Positions 7,812 to 16,489 are shown, counted from the first letter of the stretch. The stretch is 64,000 nucleotides of DNA from Bacillota bacterium (GCA_023421395.1 JAEZTL010000055.1:1-64000), one strand, 5' to 3'. Program-made: numbers and translations. The notes: generated by a model from the sequence alone, not told the origin.

Positions 7812-8240
7812 TCAGGCGGACTCCGCGTACCGCTTGAATTGGTCCAGAATCGCCTGCCATCCGGCTTGCTGCAGACTGAGGGGATTCGAGGCTTCGGCAT
7901 CGAAAGTCTCGATGATCCGTACGCCGTCTTCAATGGGCCCGAACGTCACGGACACTTTCCTGCCGTCGCCCAGCGTATAGGCGATGCGGCTACCGGGCGA
8001 CACCTCGTCGTAGGTTCCGGAGAAGTCGAATCCGAAGCCGCCGTCCTTTGCGGCCATGCGGTAGCAAAACGTGCCGCCGGGCCGCAGGTCATTTTTCGCC
8101 GCGGGGGTGTGCCAGTCGTCCGAGGCGCTGTTCCACGCCTTCACATCCTCGGGCGAAGTCCATTTTCTCCAGACGGTCTCCAGCGGCGCGCGCACTTCGA
8201 CCGACACCGTAATCTTCTCCATCGCGCCGGGCGTTTTCAT
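7812..8240 (-). CDS. SRPBCC / AHSA1-like domain protein
   Basis: This 142-residue protein has the START/Bet v 1-like fold pattern of the AHSA1-like (YndB) family. VEVRAPLETVWRKWTSPED near the N-terminus is the usual entry strand and helix, and the C-terminal helix is GWQAILDQFKRYAES. Such proteins bind small hydrophobic ligands and usually have no defined reaction. A GTG at 8249 overlaps the upstream VOC stop, but I prefer the ATG at 8240 because GGAGGAGG then has normal spacing. It ends the small operon of PhnB-like and VOC genes and meets a bidirectional terminator. The specific role is unknown. Confidence 0.8.
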   Translation of the reverse strand: MKTPGAMEKITVSVEVRAPLETVWRKWTSPEDVKAWNSASDDWHTPAAKNDLRPGGTFCYRMAAKDGGFGFDFSGTYDEVSPGSRIAYTLGDGRKVSVTFGPIEDGVRIIETFDAEASNPLSLQQAGWQAILDQFKRYAESA

Positions 8241-8245
8241 CTCGT

Positions 8246-8689
8246 TCACGCCTCCTCCATTTCCTGCCGCCTGAGGGCATCCTCGTCAATGAACGCAATT
8301 TTCCACTGGTGCCCATCCGGATCCGCAAAGCGATCGTAATCCATCCAGCCGCTGTCCGAGCTGTCCAGATAGCGCGACGCGCCGTTTTCCAGCGCGGCAT
8401 GCACAATCTCATCCGCCCGCTCCCGGCTGCCCACATCAAGGGTAAGCAGCTCCTGAGAGGAGGACCCATCCATCGCCGGCCGGTTCGTGAACGTCTGGTA
8501 GTAGTCCCGCCGGATCAGCATCACGCGGACGCCTTGGCGCAGTACAAGGCAAAGGGAGCGGCTGTCCGAAAACCGTTCGTCAAAGCCTAACCCCAGCGTC
8601 TCCCAGAATGCGCGGGATCTTACGGTATCCCGGACGGGCAGGCTGATATACACGTCGCGGACAGAAACTCTTTCCTGCATATATTTCAC
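8246..8689 (-). CDS. VOC-family (glyoxalase/bleomycin-resistance fold) protein
   Basis: This 147-residue protein has the paired beta-alpha-beta-beta-beta modules of the vicinal-oxygen-chelate superfamily. VRDVYISLPVRD starts the first module, and DRFADPDGHQWKIAFID ends the second with the usual DPDGH turn. Members include glyoxalase I, dioxygenases and drug-binding proteins; nothing here fixes the substrate. AGGAGGTGA precedes the ATG at 8689 with ideal spacing. It lies between two PhnB-like genes and the SRPBCC gene, all on the same strand, which suggests one operon of small ligand-binding or detoxifying proteins. Confidence 0.82.
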   Translation of the reverse strand: MKYMQERVSVRDVYISLPVRDTVRSRAFWETLGLGFDERFSDSRSLCLVLRQGVRVMLIRRDYYQTFTNRPAMDGSSSQELLTLDVGSRERADEIVHAALENGASRYLDSSDSGWMDYDRFADPDGHQWKIAFIDEDALRRQEMEEA

Positions 8690-8713
8690 CTCCTGAACGT
8701 CACGCGGACATGC

Positions 8714-9601
8714 CTACCGGCCCTCGAACGCCCTCCTGAGCGCCTCGATGTCCAGCTTCTTCATCGGCATGAACGCCGCCATGACCCTTTGAACCTGTTC
8801 GCGGCTGCCGTCTGCCATCATATCGGTCATTTCCCTGGGCACAATCTGCCAGGAAACGCCAAACCTGTCCTTCAGCCAGCCGCAGGCCTCCGCTTCCGGT
8901 ACGTGGGAAAGCTTCTGCCAGTACTTGTCAATCTCCTTTTGGTCTTCGCAGTATAGAATCAGGGAGAATGCCTCATTGAACGTGAAGTCCCCGCCGTATC
9001 CGTGGTCCATCGCGGTGAAATTCTGTCCGAACAGGCTGAAGGCGGCGTAGTTGATCTTCGCATCCGGCACCTCCGCCTCCCCATCGCCATAGCGGCTGAC
9101 AAGTCCGATTTTCGAACCGGGGAACACCGCCTCATAGAACTCGAGCGCCTTCTCCGCCTTGCCGCAGGCGTCGCCGGAGAACAGCAGGCTGGGGATGATC
9201 TTCTGCGTCGGAACCCCACCCTCCGTCAGCATCAGTTGCCAGGAAAGGCCGAACCGGTCTTGAATCCAGCCATAGTGCGGGCTGAAGGGATATTCGCCCA
9301 GCGGCATCAGCGCCGTTCCGCCCCGGGACAGCGCGCTCCACAGCCTGTCTACTTCTTCCGCGGAGGCGCAGTTCACCGTCAGCGAGATCGATGGGTTGAG
9401 CTTGAACACGGGCCCGGCACTGATCGCCTCGAAGGGTTGCCCCGCCAGAATGAAGCGAACCGCTTCCGCATCGCCGGAAGGGGTATCCTCCAGAATGGTC
9501 GAGTCCAGGAACCTGGACTCTTCAAAAAGACGTACATAAAACTCCGCCGCTTCCTTCGCTTCCTTGTCATACCAGAGGTGCGGAACGATTTTTGTCATCA
9601 T
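8714..9601 (-). CDS. Two-domain PhnB-like protein (glyoxalase superfamily)
   Basis: The 295-residue product has two tandem PhnB/3-demethylubiquinone-methyltransferase-like domains. Domain 1 is about residues 1-130 (starting TKIVPHLWYDKEAKEAAEFY, with FGLSWQLMLTEGG at its end). Domain 2 is about 135-295 (starting QKIIPSLLFSGD, with FGVSWQIVPREM). Despite the database name, these proteins are not shown to be methyltransferases; they have the glyoxalase fold and unknown ligands. The start is placed at the double ATG 9601 because upstream sequence does not match the family; GGGGA is a weak ribosome site. It sits between a single-domain relative and the VOC gene. Confidence 0.82.
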   Translation of the reverse strand: MMTKIVPHLWYDKEAKEAAEFYVRLFEESRFLDSTILEDTPSGDAEAVRFILAGQPFEAISAGPVFKLNPSISLTVNCASAEEVDRLWSALSRGGTALMPLGEYPFSPHYGWIQDRFGLSWQLMLTEGGVPTQKIIPSLLFSGDACGKAEKALEFYEAVFPGSKIGLVSRYGDGEAEVPDAKINYAAFSLFGQNFTAMDHGYGGDFTFNEAFSLILYCEDQKEIDKYWQKLSHVPEAEACGWLKDRFGVSWQIVPREMTDMMADGSREQVQRVMAAFMPMKKLDIEALRRAFEGR

Positions 9602-9678
9602 GATTTCCCCGCTTTCTAATAAATAAATCATCGCGGATAAAAAACGCGCGGTGCGATCTGGTCGCCCGCGCGTCATCC

Positions 9679-10092
9679 TCAGTCCTCCAGGCTGACCTGC
9701 CAGCCAATGCCGAACCTGTCGGTCACATAGCCGTAGCACCTGCTCCAGAAGGTCTGCTGCAAGTCCTGGGTCACTTCCCCGCCCTCCTTAAGCCGGTCAA
9801 AGATGCGCCGGATCTCGGCCTCGTCCCGGCCCGTCACGGTGAGGGTGATGTTGTCGCCCATGTTTACCGGCATGTGTTCCGGTACGTCGGAGAACATCAC
9901 CTCGCCGTCCATGATGTTCAGATAGGTGTGCATCACCCGCTTCTTCGACGCCTCCGACATGGGAAAATCAGGGTTCGCCGGAATATCCCCGTAGGTCATG
10001 ATGTTCCGCTTCTCCGCCCGGAACACGTCCGTGTAGAAGTTCACCGCCTCGCGGCAGTTTCCGTTGAAATTGATATATGGAATCACAGCCAT
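9679..10092 (-). CDS. Single-domain PhnB-like protein (glyoxalase superfamily)
   Basis: This is a 137-residue PhnB-like protein starting MAVIPYINFNGNCREAVNFY and ending DRFGIGWQVSLED, the usual first strand and closing motif of this glyoxalase-fold group. The longer open frame to 10170 is rejected because GAAGGAGC lies just before the ATG at 10092. It resembles each half of the neighbouring two-domain protein, so the pair may come from duplication. It is the first gene of the minus-strand operon ending with the SRPBCC gene. The substrate is unknown. Confidence 0.82.
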   Translation of the reverse strand: MAVIPYINFNGNCREAVNFYTDVFRAEKRNIMTYGDIPANPDFPMSEASKKRVMHTYLNIMDGEVMFSDVPEHMPVNMGDNITLTVTGRDEAEIRRIFDRLKEGGEVTQDLQQTFWSRCYGYVTDRFGIGWQVSLED

Positions 10093-10202
10093 GCGTATCG
10101 CTCCTTCGCATTTTTTGCGTACCGTCAATATACCCTGTTCCCGAGGCGCACAAACGAAGTGCGGCCCCAATTAACGTGACACACATCACTGGCGCGCCTT
10201 GG

Positions 10203-10231
10203 TTGACAGGCCCGGCGCGGGCACATATAAT
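10203..10231 (+). promoter_or_regulatory. Consensus sigma-A promoter of the nitroreductase-like gene
   Basis: TTGACA and TATAAT are separated by exactly 17 bases. It lies about 55 bases upstream of the nitroreductase-like start. Confidence 0.75.
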
Positions 10232-10287
10232 CGGGATATTGCCTTCAAAATATCAGCCGGCATGGCGATGGGAGGAATCAAACATTG

Positions 10288-11169
10288 ATGGAAGCCGTCC
10301 GCCTGCGCCGATCGGTGCGCAGCTTTATGGACCGGGAGATACGGGGAGAAGTTCTCGAAGCGCTCCGGCAGGAGATCGAGGCGCTCAACCGCGTAAGCGG
10401 ACTGAACATGCAGCTGTGCGTCGACGAGCCCAGAGCCTTTTCAGGATTGATGGCGCGCTACGGGCAATTCCGCCTCGCGCGCTCCTACGTGGCGCTGGTG
10501 GGCAAAAAGAGCGCGGACTTGGATGAAAAGTGCGGCTACTACGGTGAGAAATTCGTACTCAAAGCGACCCAGATGGGTCTATGCACCTGCTGGGTGGGCG
10601 GCACCTATAAAAAGTCCAACGTACCCGCGCAGGTGTTGGAAGGCGAGGCGCTGAAGCTGGTCATTGCCATAGGCCACGGAGAAACGCCCCGCGCCCCGCG
10701 CAGGACCAAGACCGTCGAACAGCTCAGCCTCGTCCAAGGGCCGGCGCCGGAATGGTTCCGCCGCGGCGTGGAAGCCGCGCTGCTGGCGCCAACGGCGATG
10801 AACCAGCAGAAATTTCGCCTCGAACTGGACGGCGACGCGGTCCGGGCCGTGGCACTGCCCGGCTTTTATGCGAAGGTGGATCTGGGCATCGTGAAATGCC
10901 ATTTTGAAATTGGCGCGGCTCTTTTTAGGGCGGTTACTTCCCGCTCGACGTGCCGCTGTCCCCGTTGTAGACAACGCCGTTTTTTGCGTCGATTGTGGCG
11001 AGGCAGCCGGTTTTTAAAAGCTGCGTCGCCTTTTCCGCGCCCGCGACCAACGGCAGATCCAGCGCAAGGCAGGCGGAGGCCGCGCCAGAATCGGTCATGT
11101 CCTCCTCGGTCACCACGGCGCTTGCTCTGCGCATTTCATGCAGCACCGCGCTGGTGGTTCGGTCAATGA
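10288..11169 (+). CDS. Nitroreductase-family protein with an altered C-terminus
   Basis: Residues 1 to about 210 match the small FMN nitroreductase family with two similar half-domains: MEAVRLRRSVRSFMD at the start, GYYGEKFVLKATQMGLCTCW in the middle, and LLAPTAMNQQKFRLEL then CHFEIGAA near the end. Such proteins bind FMN and reduce small electrophiles with NAD(P)H. Relatives end soon after the CHFEIGA motif. Here the frame instead runs about 80 codons into basic, low-complexity sequence antisense to pyruvate kinase, with 236 bases of overlap. The natural stop was probably lost by a frameshift or deletion near 10920-10930. A very strong promoter and GGAGG precede the start. It may be functional with a tail or a young pseudogene. 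Confidence 0.6.
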   Translation: MEAVRLRRSVRSFMDREIRGEVLEALRQEIEALNRVSGLNMQLCVDEPRAFSGLMARYGQFRLARSYVALVGKKSADLDEKCGYYGEKFVLKATQMGLCTCWVGGTYKKSNVPAQVLEGEALKLVIAIGHGETPRAPRRTKTVEQLSLVQGPAPEWFRRGVEAALLAPTAMNQQKFRLELDGDAVRAVALPGFYAKVDLGIVKCHFEIGAALFRAVTSRSTCRCPRCRQRRFLRRLWRGSRFLKAASPFPRPRPTADPAQGRRRPRQNRSCPPRSPRRLLCAFHAAPRWWFGQ

Positions 11170-12694
11170 CCAGAATGTCGCCGTCGTGGAAGTCTTTGAT
11201 GTCGTCCGTCTTCATCACCACGCACAGCCGGGCGGTGATGGGCGCGGAAAGGCCGTTGCCCGTTCCGCGCACCAGCGCGGTGCCCAGCACGTGAATCTGC
11301 AGCGTGTTGGTGATCTCCCCCACCCTGTCGGAAGAGCCGGTAACCACGATGATGTCGCCGTCTCCGGCGAGGCCCGCCTCCTGCACCTTGGCGGCGGCGT
11401 CGGCGAAGAGTTCGCGGCTGGACGCCTTGTAGTCGTTCATCAGCGGCGTCACACCCCAGGACAGCGCAAGCTGCCGGTACGTGCGCGAGATGGGTGTGAT
11501 GGCGACAATGGGCGTCGCCGGGCGGAAGCGCGAGACCATGCGCGCAGTGGAACCCGTTCGCGTGACCGTCACGATGGCCGCTGCGCTCAGGTCATGGGCG
11601 GTGGTGCAGGTGGCGTGAGAGAGCGCGTTGATGACACTCTTGTCAAGCCGCGGTTCCGCGGCGTTGAAAAGCGACTTGTAGTCGATGAACTCCTCCGTGC
11701 GTTCCGCGATCTTTGCCATCGTGCGGATGGTTTCCACCGGATATTTGCCGTTGGCGGTTTCGCCGGAGAGCATCAGCGCGCTGGTGCCGTCGTAGATGGC
11801 GTTGGCCACGTCAGTGATCTCCGCGCGGGTGGGCCGGGGGTTGCGCACCATGGACTCCAGCATCTGCGTGGCGGTGATGACCCGCTTGCCCGCGCTGTAG
11901 CACTGGGTAATCAGCTGCTTCTGCAGGTGGGGAAGCTCCTCGAAGGGGATTTCCACGCCCATGTCGCCCCGGGCCACCATGATGCCCGCGGAGAGGCGAA
12001 TGATTTCGTCGATGTGATCGATGCCGGACCGGTTCTCAATCTTGGCGATCAGCTCAATGCCGGTTTCTCCTTGGCGGGCAAGCAATCGCTTGACGTCCAG
12101 CACGTCCTGCGCGGTGCGCACAAAGGACAGGGCGATGTAATCCAGCTCGTTTTCCACCGCGAAGCGGATGTCCGACTGGTCTTGTTCGGACAGGTAGGGC
12201 ATGTCGATATCCACGCCGGGCACGTTGACGCTTTTGTTGTTGGAGAGCGGTCCGCCGCTGAGCACCCGGCAGACGATCTCCGTCCCTTTCACTTCTGTCA
12301 CCGTAAGGCCGATCAACCCGTCATCCAGCATGATGGCGGTGCCGCTTTTCACATGCTGCGGAAGATCCGGATGGTTGATGAAGGCGCGCTTTTCGTCGCC
12401 CTCACAAGGCTCAGTGGTGAGGATGAACTCATCCCCGTCCCGGAGCGTGACGCGGCCGTCCCTGAACCGGCCCAGGCGGATTTCCGGCCCCCGGGTGTCC
12501 AGCATGATGGCCAGAGGCACCTTCATTTCCTCACGCAGTTCCTTGAGCCGGTTCACGCGCACGAGGTGTTCCTCGTGGCTTCCGTGGGAAAAATTCAGCC
12601 GCGCCACGTTCATGCCCGCCAGGATCATCTGGCGCAGCGTTTCTCTGTCCTCCGAGGCGGGGCCGATGGTGCACACAATTTTTGTTTTTCGCAT
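10934..12694 (-). CDS. pyk: Pyruvate kinase with C-terminal PEP-utiliser domain
   Basis: Converts phosphoenolpyruvate and ADP to pyruvate and ATP, the last step of glycolysis. The 586-residue protein starts RKTKIVCTIGPASEDRETLR with NFSHGSHEEH soon after. It carries the active-site IAKIENRSGIDHIDEI segment and MVARGDMGVEIP, then the substrate loop ITATQMLESM. After the allosteric domain (about 355-480) an extra C-terminal domain with the SGAASACLALDLPLVAG segment resembles the PEP-utiliser phosphohistidine domain found in Bacillus-type enzymes. The ATG at 12694 is chosen over 12700 because AAGGAG then has 8-base spacing. An extended -10 lies at 12749-12757. The 3' end overlaps a convergent nitroreductase-like frame and no terminator is visible. 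Confidence 0.95.
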   Translation of the reverse strand: MRKTKIVCTIGPASEDRETLRQMILAGMNVARLNFSHGSHEEHLVRVNRLKELREEMKVPLAIMLDTRGPEIRLGRFRDGRVTLRDGDEFILTTEPCEGDEKRAFINHPDLPQHVKSGTAIMLDDGLIGLTVTEVKGTEIVCRVLSGGPLSNNKSVNVPGVDIDMPYLSEQDQSDIRFAVENELDYIALSFVRTAQDVLDVKRLLARQGETGIELIAKIENRSGIDHIDEIIRLSAGIMVARGDMGVEIPFEELPHLQKQLITQCYSAGKRVITATQMLESMVRNPRPTRAEITDVANAIYDGTSALMLSGETANGKYPVETIRTMAKIAERTEEFIDYKSLFNAAEPRLDKSVINALSHATCTTAHDLSAAAIVTVTRTGSTARMVSRFRPATPIVAITPISRTYRQLALSWGVTPLMNDYKASSRELFADAAAKVQEAGLAGDGDIIVVTGSSDRVGEITNTLQIHVLGTALVRGTGNGLSAPITARLCVVMKTDDIKDFHDGDILVIDRTTSAVLHEMRRASAVVTEEDMTDSGAASACLALDLPLVAGAEKATQLLKTGCLATIDAKNGVVYNGDSGTSSGK

Positions 12695-12748
12695 TCTCAT
12701 CGCTCCTTGTGTCGCATGGTCGCATACAATCTATATTAATACGCCAAA

Positions 12749-12757
12749 ATTATATCA
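12749..12757 (-). promoter_or_regulatory. Extended -10 promoter of pyk
   Basis: The minus strand reads TGATATAAT, a consensus extended -10 about 55 bases upstream of the pyk start. Confidence 0.55.
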
Positions 12758-12834
12758 GAAAACCGTGCGTGTATGGTTAAGTCCCGTGTGGGGAAAAAGG
12801 TTAAATCCGTCCGGAACCGGGTATGCTTCACGGC

Positions 12835-12863
12835 TTGACGAAGGCCGCCGCATCCTGTATAGT
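12835..12863 (+). promoter_or_regulatory. Sigma-A promoter of the GNAT-HyuA operon
   Basis: TTGACG, a 17-base spacer and TATAGT lie about 48 bases upstream of the acetyltransferase start. Confidence 0.65.
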
Positions 12864-12911
12864 GAGGGCAACGCGCTTCCTTGCGCGGGTCGATTTCCGG
12901 GAGGCATTTTT

Positions 12912-13751
12912 ATGCGGATGATTCCCTATCGCGACGCAAACGCCTTTCACCGGGACGTCTTTACGCTGCTTGCGCAAAACGAGGTGGAAAACAACCTGCC
13001 GCTCGGCATTTTGAATCGGGGTGTGGAAGGGGGCGCCGGCGATGGATGGTTCATGGCGCGCCTTGAGGATGCGGGCAAAACCGCGCTGGTCTCGCTGATG
13101 ACGCCGCCGCACAACCTGATTCTCGCGAGCCCGGACCGCTCTATCCCCCTGGAAGCGATCCGGCTCCTGGCCGGGAAGCTCATGGACTGGAGCATTGTTC
13201 CGCCGGGCGTCATCGCGGAGAGGGACCTCTCCATTGCTTTCGCGGAGCGCTACGCCGCCGCAAACGGCAGGGGTTTTGATATCGCTACCGACGAACGGCT
13301 CTACCGGCTGGACCGGGTGGAGGCGGTGCCCGTCGTCGGCACGCTTCGCGTCGCGAATGAGCGGGATATGCACTATCTGCCTTACTGGATGAAGGGGTTT
13401 GCCGATGAGTGCTTCCGCATCCATGCGCCGCTGGATACCGAGAGTGCACGCTGGTGCGTCGACCACGGCACCATGTATATTCTGGAGGATGACGACCAGC
13501 CGGTCTCCATGGCGGGTTCTTCCCGCCAGATGCCTCATGGGCGCGCCGTCGGCCCCGTCTACACGCCGCCCTATCTGCGCGGGCGGGGCTATGCCACCGC
13601 CTGCGTGGCACTTTTAAGCCAGCGGCTTCTCGACATGGGCAACGAATACTGCGCGCTGTTCACGGACCTCGCAAACCCCGTCTCCAACAGCATCTACCAA
13701 AAGATCGGCTACCGGCCCCTGTGCGACTATGCGGAAATCCGCTTTGCCTGA
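12912..13751 (+). CDS. GNAT-family acetyltransferase
   Basis: This is a 279-residue protein. Its C-terminal half (about 150-279) has the GNAT acetyl-CoA-binding core, with VYTPPYLRGRGYATACVALL as the phosphate-binding loop and helix and ALFTDLANPVSNSIYQKIGY as the closing motif. The N-terminal half (1-130) has the mixed sequence often seen in this subgroup, with LPLGILNRGVEG and SLMTPPHNLIL. The open frame runs far upstream antisense to pyk, but the start is set by GGGAGG before ATG 12912 and by the promoter at 12835-12863. The acceptor substrate is unknown. A HyuA-like gene follows after 45 bases and is probably co-transcribed. Confidence 0.87.
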   Translation: MRMIPYRDANAFHRDVFTLLAQNEVENNLPLGILNRGVEGGAGDGWFMARLEDAGKTALVSLMTPPHNLILASPDRSIPLEAIRLLAGKLMDWSIVPPGVIAERDLSIAFAERYAAANGRGFDIATDERLYRLDRVEAVPVVGTLRVANERDMHYLPYWMKGFADECFRIHAPLDTESARWCVDHGTMYILEDDDQPVSMAGSSRQMPHGRAVGPVYTPPYLRGRGYATACVALLSQRLLDMGNEYCALFTDLANPVSNSIYQKIGYRPLCDYAEIRFA

Positions 13752-13796
13752 TGGAAGGGCCGTCGCGAATACGGAAAAGGACAGGTTCTGAACGAC

Positions 13797-15797
13797 ATGG
13801 ACAAACCCTACGGAATCGGCATCGACACCGGCGGAACCTATACCGACGCGGTGGTGTACGACTTTGAAAGCGGTAAAATTCTGGATTCGTCCAAAGCGCT
13901 GACCACGCGGGACGACCTATCCATGGGCATCCTCAAGGCGCTGGACGCGCTCGACAGTCAGTTTCTCCGGCGGGCTGGCACGGTTTCCCTGTCCACAACG
14001 CTGGCTACCAATGCCTGCGTCGAGGGCAAGGGCGGCCGGGCGAAGCTACTTTTCATCGGCGTGGACAAAAAGACGGTGGAATGGGTAGGCGCGGAGGTGG
14101 GGCTCACCGATCCGGACAGCGTTTATTGCCTTGATGCCCAAACCACCATGGACGGACGGATCACCCAGTCCCCCGACTGGGACGCGTTCCTGCGGGACAG
14201 CGAGGCGTGGTTTGAGGATGCTGACGCGCTGGCCATCGTCGCGCTCAACGCCGCCGCGAACGGCGCGGTGCTGGAGAAGGAGGCGTTGCGCCTGATTTCG
14301 GAGCACTACCGCCTTCCGGCCGTCTGCGGGCACGAACTGTTCTCCGATCTGGATGCCGTCCGGCGCGGCGCCAGCGCGCTGCTCAACGGGCGGCTGATTC
14401 CGGTGCTGGCCGAATTTTTAGAGGCAATCCGTCGTTCGCTGCGCGCGCGGGACCTGGACGTGCCTGTGGCGATCGTGCGGAGCGACGGCAGCCTGATGAG
14501 CGAACGGTTCACCGGCGTTCGCCCGGTGGAGACGATTCTCTGCGGTCCGGCGGCGTCGATCGTCGGCGCTCAGGCGCTGTCGGGCGAGGACGAGGCGGTA
14601 ATCGTCGACATGGGCGGTACCACCACCGACATCGCGCTGATCCGCCGGGGCGCGGCGGTCAAGGCCACCAGCGGCATATCGGTCGGCTCCTGGCGCACGT
14701 TCGTCAAAGGCGTCTATGTGGAGACTCTGGGGCTGGGCGGCGACAGCGCCGTACGCCTTGACAAGAAGGGTGCGCTGACGCTTGACGGCGCGCGGGTAAT
14801 CCCGCTCTCGGTGGCGGCCAGCCGCTTTGACGGCGTCGCGCCCGCGCTGAAAAGGCTGCTCGCGGCGCGGGGAAAGCACTCGCTGCCGCTCCACGAATTC
14901 TTTGTGCTGGTCAAGGACATTCGCCAAAGCCCCGGTTACACCCCGGAGGAGAAGCGCTTCTGCGAAGCGCTGTCAAAGGGCCCACTGATCTACGAAGACG
15001 CCGCCTGCGCCGCCGGCCGGGACGTCTACAGCCTCCGTGTCGACCGGCTCGAGCGAGAGGGCGTGGTGATTCGCGCCGGGCTTACCCCCACGGACATCAT
15101 GCACCTCAAGGGAGATTTCTCCGCCTTCGACCGGGAGGCCGCCGGGCTGGGCGCGCGGTTTGTCGCCGCCTGCGCGGGGCTCGGTCCGGAGGCGCTTGGT
15201 GATTGGGTATACGGCGAAATCAAGCGAAAGCTGTACCTGAGCATCGCCGGCATACTCATTAAGGAGGAAATGCCCGCCTTCCATAAATCCGGCGTGGGCG
15301 GCGAACTGACGGCCTTCCTGAACCGGGCCTGGGCGATGTCCGGTGCTGCAACGGAGAAGGGCACACGCTTTCTCGTGACGACGGCATCGGCGCTGGTGGG
15401 CGTCGGCGCGCCGGTTCACATCTTCCTGCCGGATGTGGCGAGGGCGTTGGGCACCCGGAGCGTGGTGCCCGATCACGCGGGCGTGGCAAACGCGCTGGGT
15501 GCCGTGGCGGGCAACGTGGCGGCCGAGAGCCACGCCACCATTCGGCCGGAGGGCGACGGGTTTGGGGTTTTCGGGCCTTTAGGGGGCGGCGAGGCCGCTT
15601 CGCTGGAGGAGGCCGCAGCCTTTGCCCGGAGAATGACGGAACGGGAAGCGATCGACGAAGCGCGGCGGCGCGGCGCGGCGGGAGAATTGATGGTGCGCTT
15701 TTCGGAAAAGCCGCTGGTGTCTTCCACCGGCTATGGCAGCGATGTTTTTATCGAGAGCATCGTGACCGCCACGGCCATTGGGAAGATCGGTTTGTAA
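13797..15797 (+). CDS. Hydantoinase/oxoprolinase family protein (HyuA-like)
   Basis: The 666-residue protein belongs to the ASKHA-fold hydantoinase A/oxoprolinase family, which uses ATP to open cyclic amides such as hydantoins or 5-oxoproline. GIDTGGTYTDAVVYD at the N-terminus is the first phosphate-binding loop, ATNACVEGKGGRAKLLFIGV follows near 70, and VDMGGTTTDIALIRRGAAV (about 270) is the second phosphate loop. No HyuB partner gene is adjacent, so the family subgroup and substrate stay open; stand-alone HyuA-like proteins are common in Clostridia. The gene follows the acetyltransferase by 45 bases and ends before a terminator at 15861-15896. Confidence 0.88.
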   Translation: MDKPYGIGIDTGGTYTDAVVYDFESGKILDSSKALTTRDDLSMGILKALDALDSQFLRRAGTVSLSTTLATNACVEGKGGRAKLLFIGVDKKTVEWVGAEVGLTDPDSVYCLDAQTTMDGRITQSPDWDAFLRDSEAWFEDADALAIVALNAAANGAVLEKEALRLISEHYRLPAVCGHELFSDLDAVRRGASALLNGRLIPVLAEFLEAIRRSLRARDLDVPVAIVRSDGSLMSERFTGVRPVETILCGPAASIVGAQALSGEDEAVIVDMGGTTTDIALIRRGAAVKATSGISVGSWRTFVKGVYVETLGLGGDSAVRLDKKGALTLDGARVIPLSVAASRFDGVAPALKRLLAARGKHSLPLHEFFVLVKDIRQSPGYTPEEKRFCEALSKGPLIYEDAACAAGRDVYSLRVDRLEREGVVIRAGLTPTDIMHLKGDFSAFDREAAGLGARFVAACAGLGPEALGDWVYGEIKRKLYLSIAGILIKEEMPAFHKSGVGGELTAFLNRAWAMSGAATEKGTRFLVTTASALVGVGAPVHIFLPDVARALGTRSVVPDHAGVANALGAVAGNVAAESHATIRPEGDGFGVFGPLGGGEAASLEEAAAFARRMTEREAIDEARRRGAAGELMVRFSEKPLVSSTGYGSDVFIESIVTATAIGKIGL

Positions 15798-15860
15798 CGG
15801 GTAAAGGCTTTCGCTTTCATCAAAAACCGGTCAGGCTTTGGTCAGACACGGTTTTCCTGC

Positions 15861-15896
15861 CCCGCCGCTTTCACAAGATAGCGGCGGGCGGTTTTT
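15861..15896 (+). terminator. Rho-independent terminator after the HyuA-like gene
   Basis: An 8-bp stem CCCGCCGC with GCGGCGGG is followed by CGG and TTTTT. Confidence 0.75.
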
Positions 15897-15913
15897 GCGT
15901 CCTGGCAAAAAAC

Positions 15914-15942
15914 TTGCATTTTCGGGCACAATATGTTAAGAT
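15914..15942 (+). promoter_or_regulatory. Promoter of the Nudix-fold gene
   Basis: TTGCAT, a 17-base spacer and TAAGAT lie about 43 bases before the chosen start codon. Confidence 0.5.
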
Positions 15943-15984
15943 TCCATCAGAGGGGTAGCGGCAAAAAGAAAGGTGGTAATGCCG

Positions 15985-16407
15985 ATGATCTTTCGGAAAT
16001 GCGCGGGCGGCGTGGTGTTCTTCGAGGACAAGGTTTTCCTGCTCAAGAATGAGAAGAACGAATGGGTGCTTCCCAAGGGCGTTATCCGCGAAAAACAGCT
16101 TCCAAACGACGTCGCGCTGGATCGTGTCGCCAGGGAAGCGGGCGTCAAGGCGAACATCATCTCCCCTGCCGGCGAGACCAGCTACGAGTTCTACTCCATG
16201 ACGCGGCGTCAGCCGGTTTGCAACAAGATCACCTGGTATGTCATGCAGGCTGATTCTCCGGAATACCGGATCGCCTTTGAACAGGGTTTTACCGACGGTG
16301 ACTACTACCCGATCGACAAAGGAATAGAACTGATCACCTACAGCCAGGACAAGGCGCTTGTGAACGTTGCCTACGAAAAATATAAGATGGCGAAGGAACA
16401 GAAATAA
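15985..16407 (+). CDS. Nudix-fold protein with a degenerate Nudix box
   Basis: The 140-residue protein looks like a Nudix hydrolase overall: CAGGVVFFEDKVFLLKNE, then NEWVLPKGVIR, then a C-terminal helix. The Nudix box is not intact. In the segment GVIREKQLPNDVALDRVA and the following REAGV, the first conserved Glu is Gln and the REUxEE core reads DRVARE, so most metal-binding acids are missing. It may bind nucleotides or proteins without hydrolysing them, or have a changed metal site. The start at ATG 15985 gives AGGTGG normal spacing; ATG 15979 is possible. It has its own promoter and sits directly upstream of yebC. Confidence 0.75.
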   Translation: MIFRKCAGGVVFFEDKVFLLKNEKNEWVLPKGVIREKQLPNDVALDRVAREAGVKANIISPAGETSYEFYSMTRRQPVCNKITWYVMQADSPEYRIAFEQGFTDGDYYPIDKGIELITYSQDKALVNVAYEKYKMAKEQK

Positions 16408-16429
16408 CCTTGAAAACTGCGTTCGGCCT

Positions 16430-16458
16430 TTGACAGGAAGCCGAAGGAATGATACAAT
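16430..16458 (+). promoter_or_regulatory. Sigma-A promoter of yebC
   Basis: TTGACA, a 17-base spacer and TACAAT end about 30 bases upstream of the yebC start. Confidence 0.7.
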
Positions 16459-16489
16459 ATTTCAGCATATACTTTCAGGGGGCGAACGC

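Noticed and set aside
10285..10287. TTG start for the nitroreductase-like gene
   Set aside because: The ATG one codon later fits the family N-terminus and is the stronger start codon, although the TTG has slightly better ribosome-site spacing.
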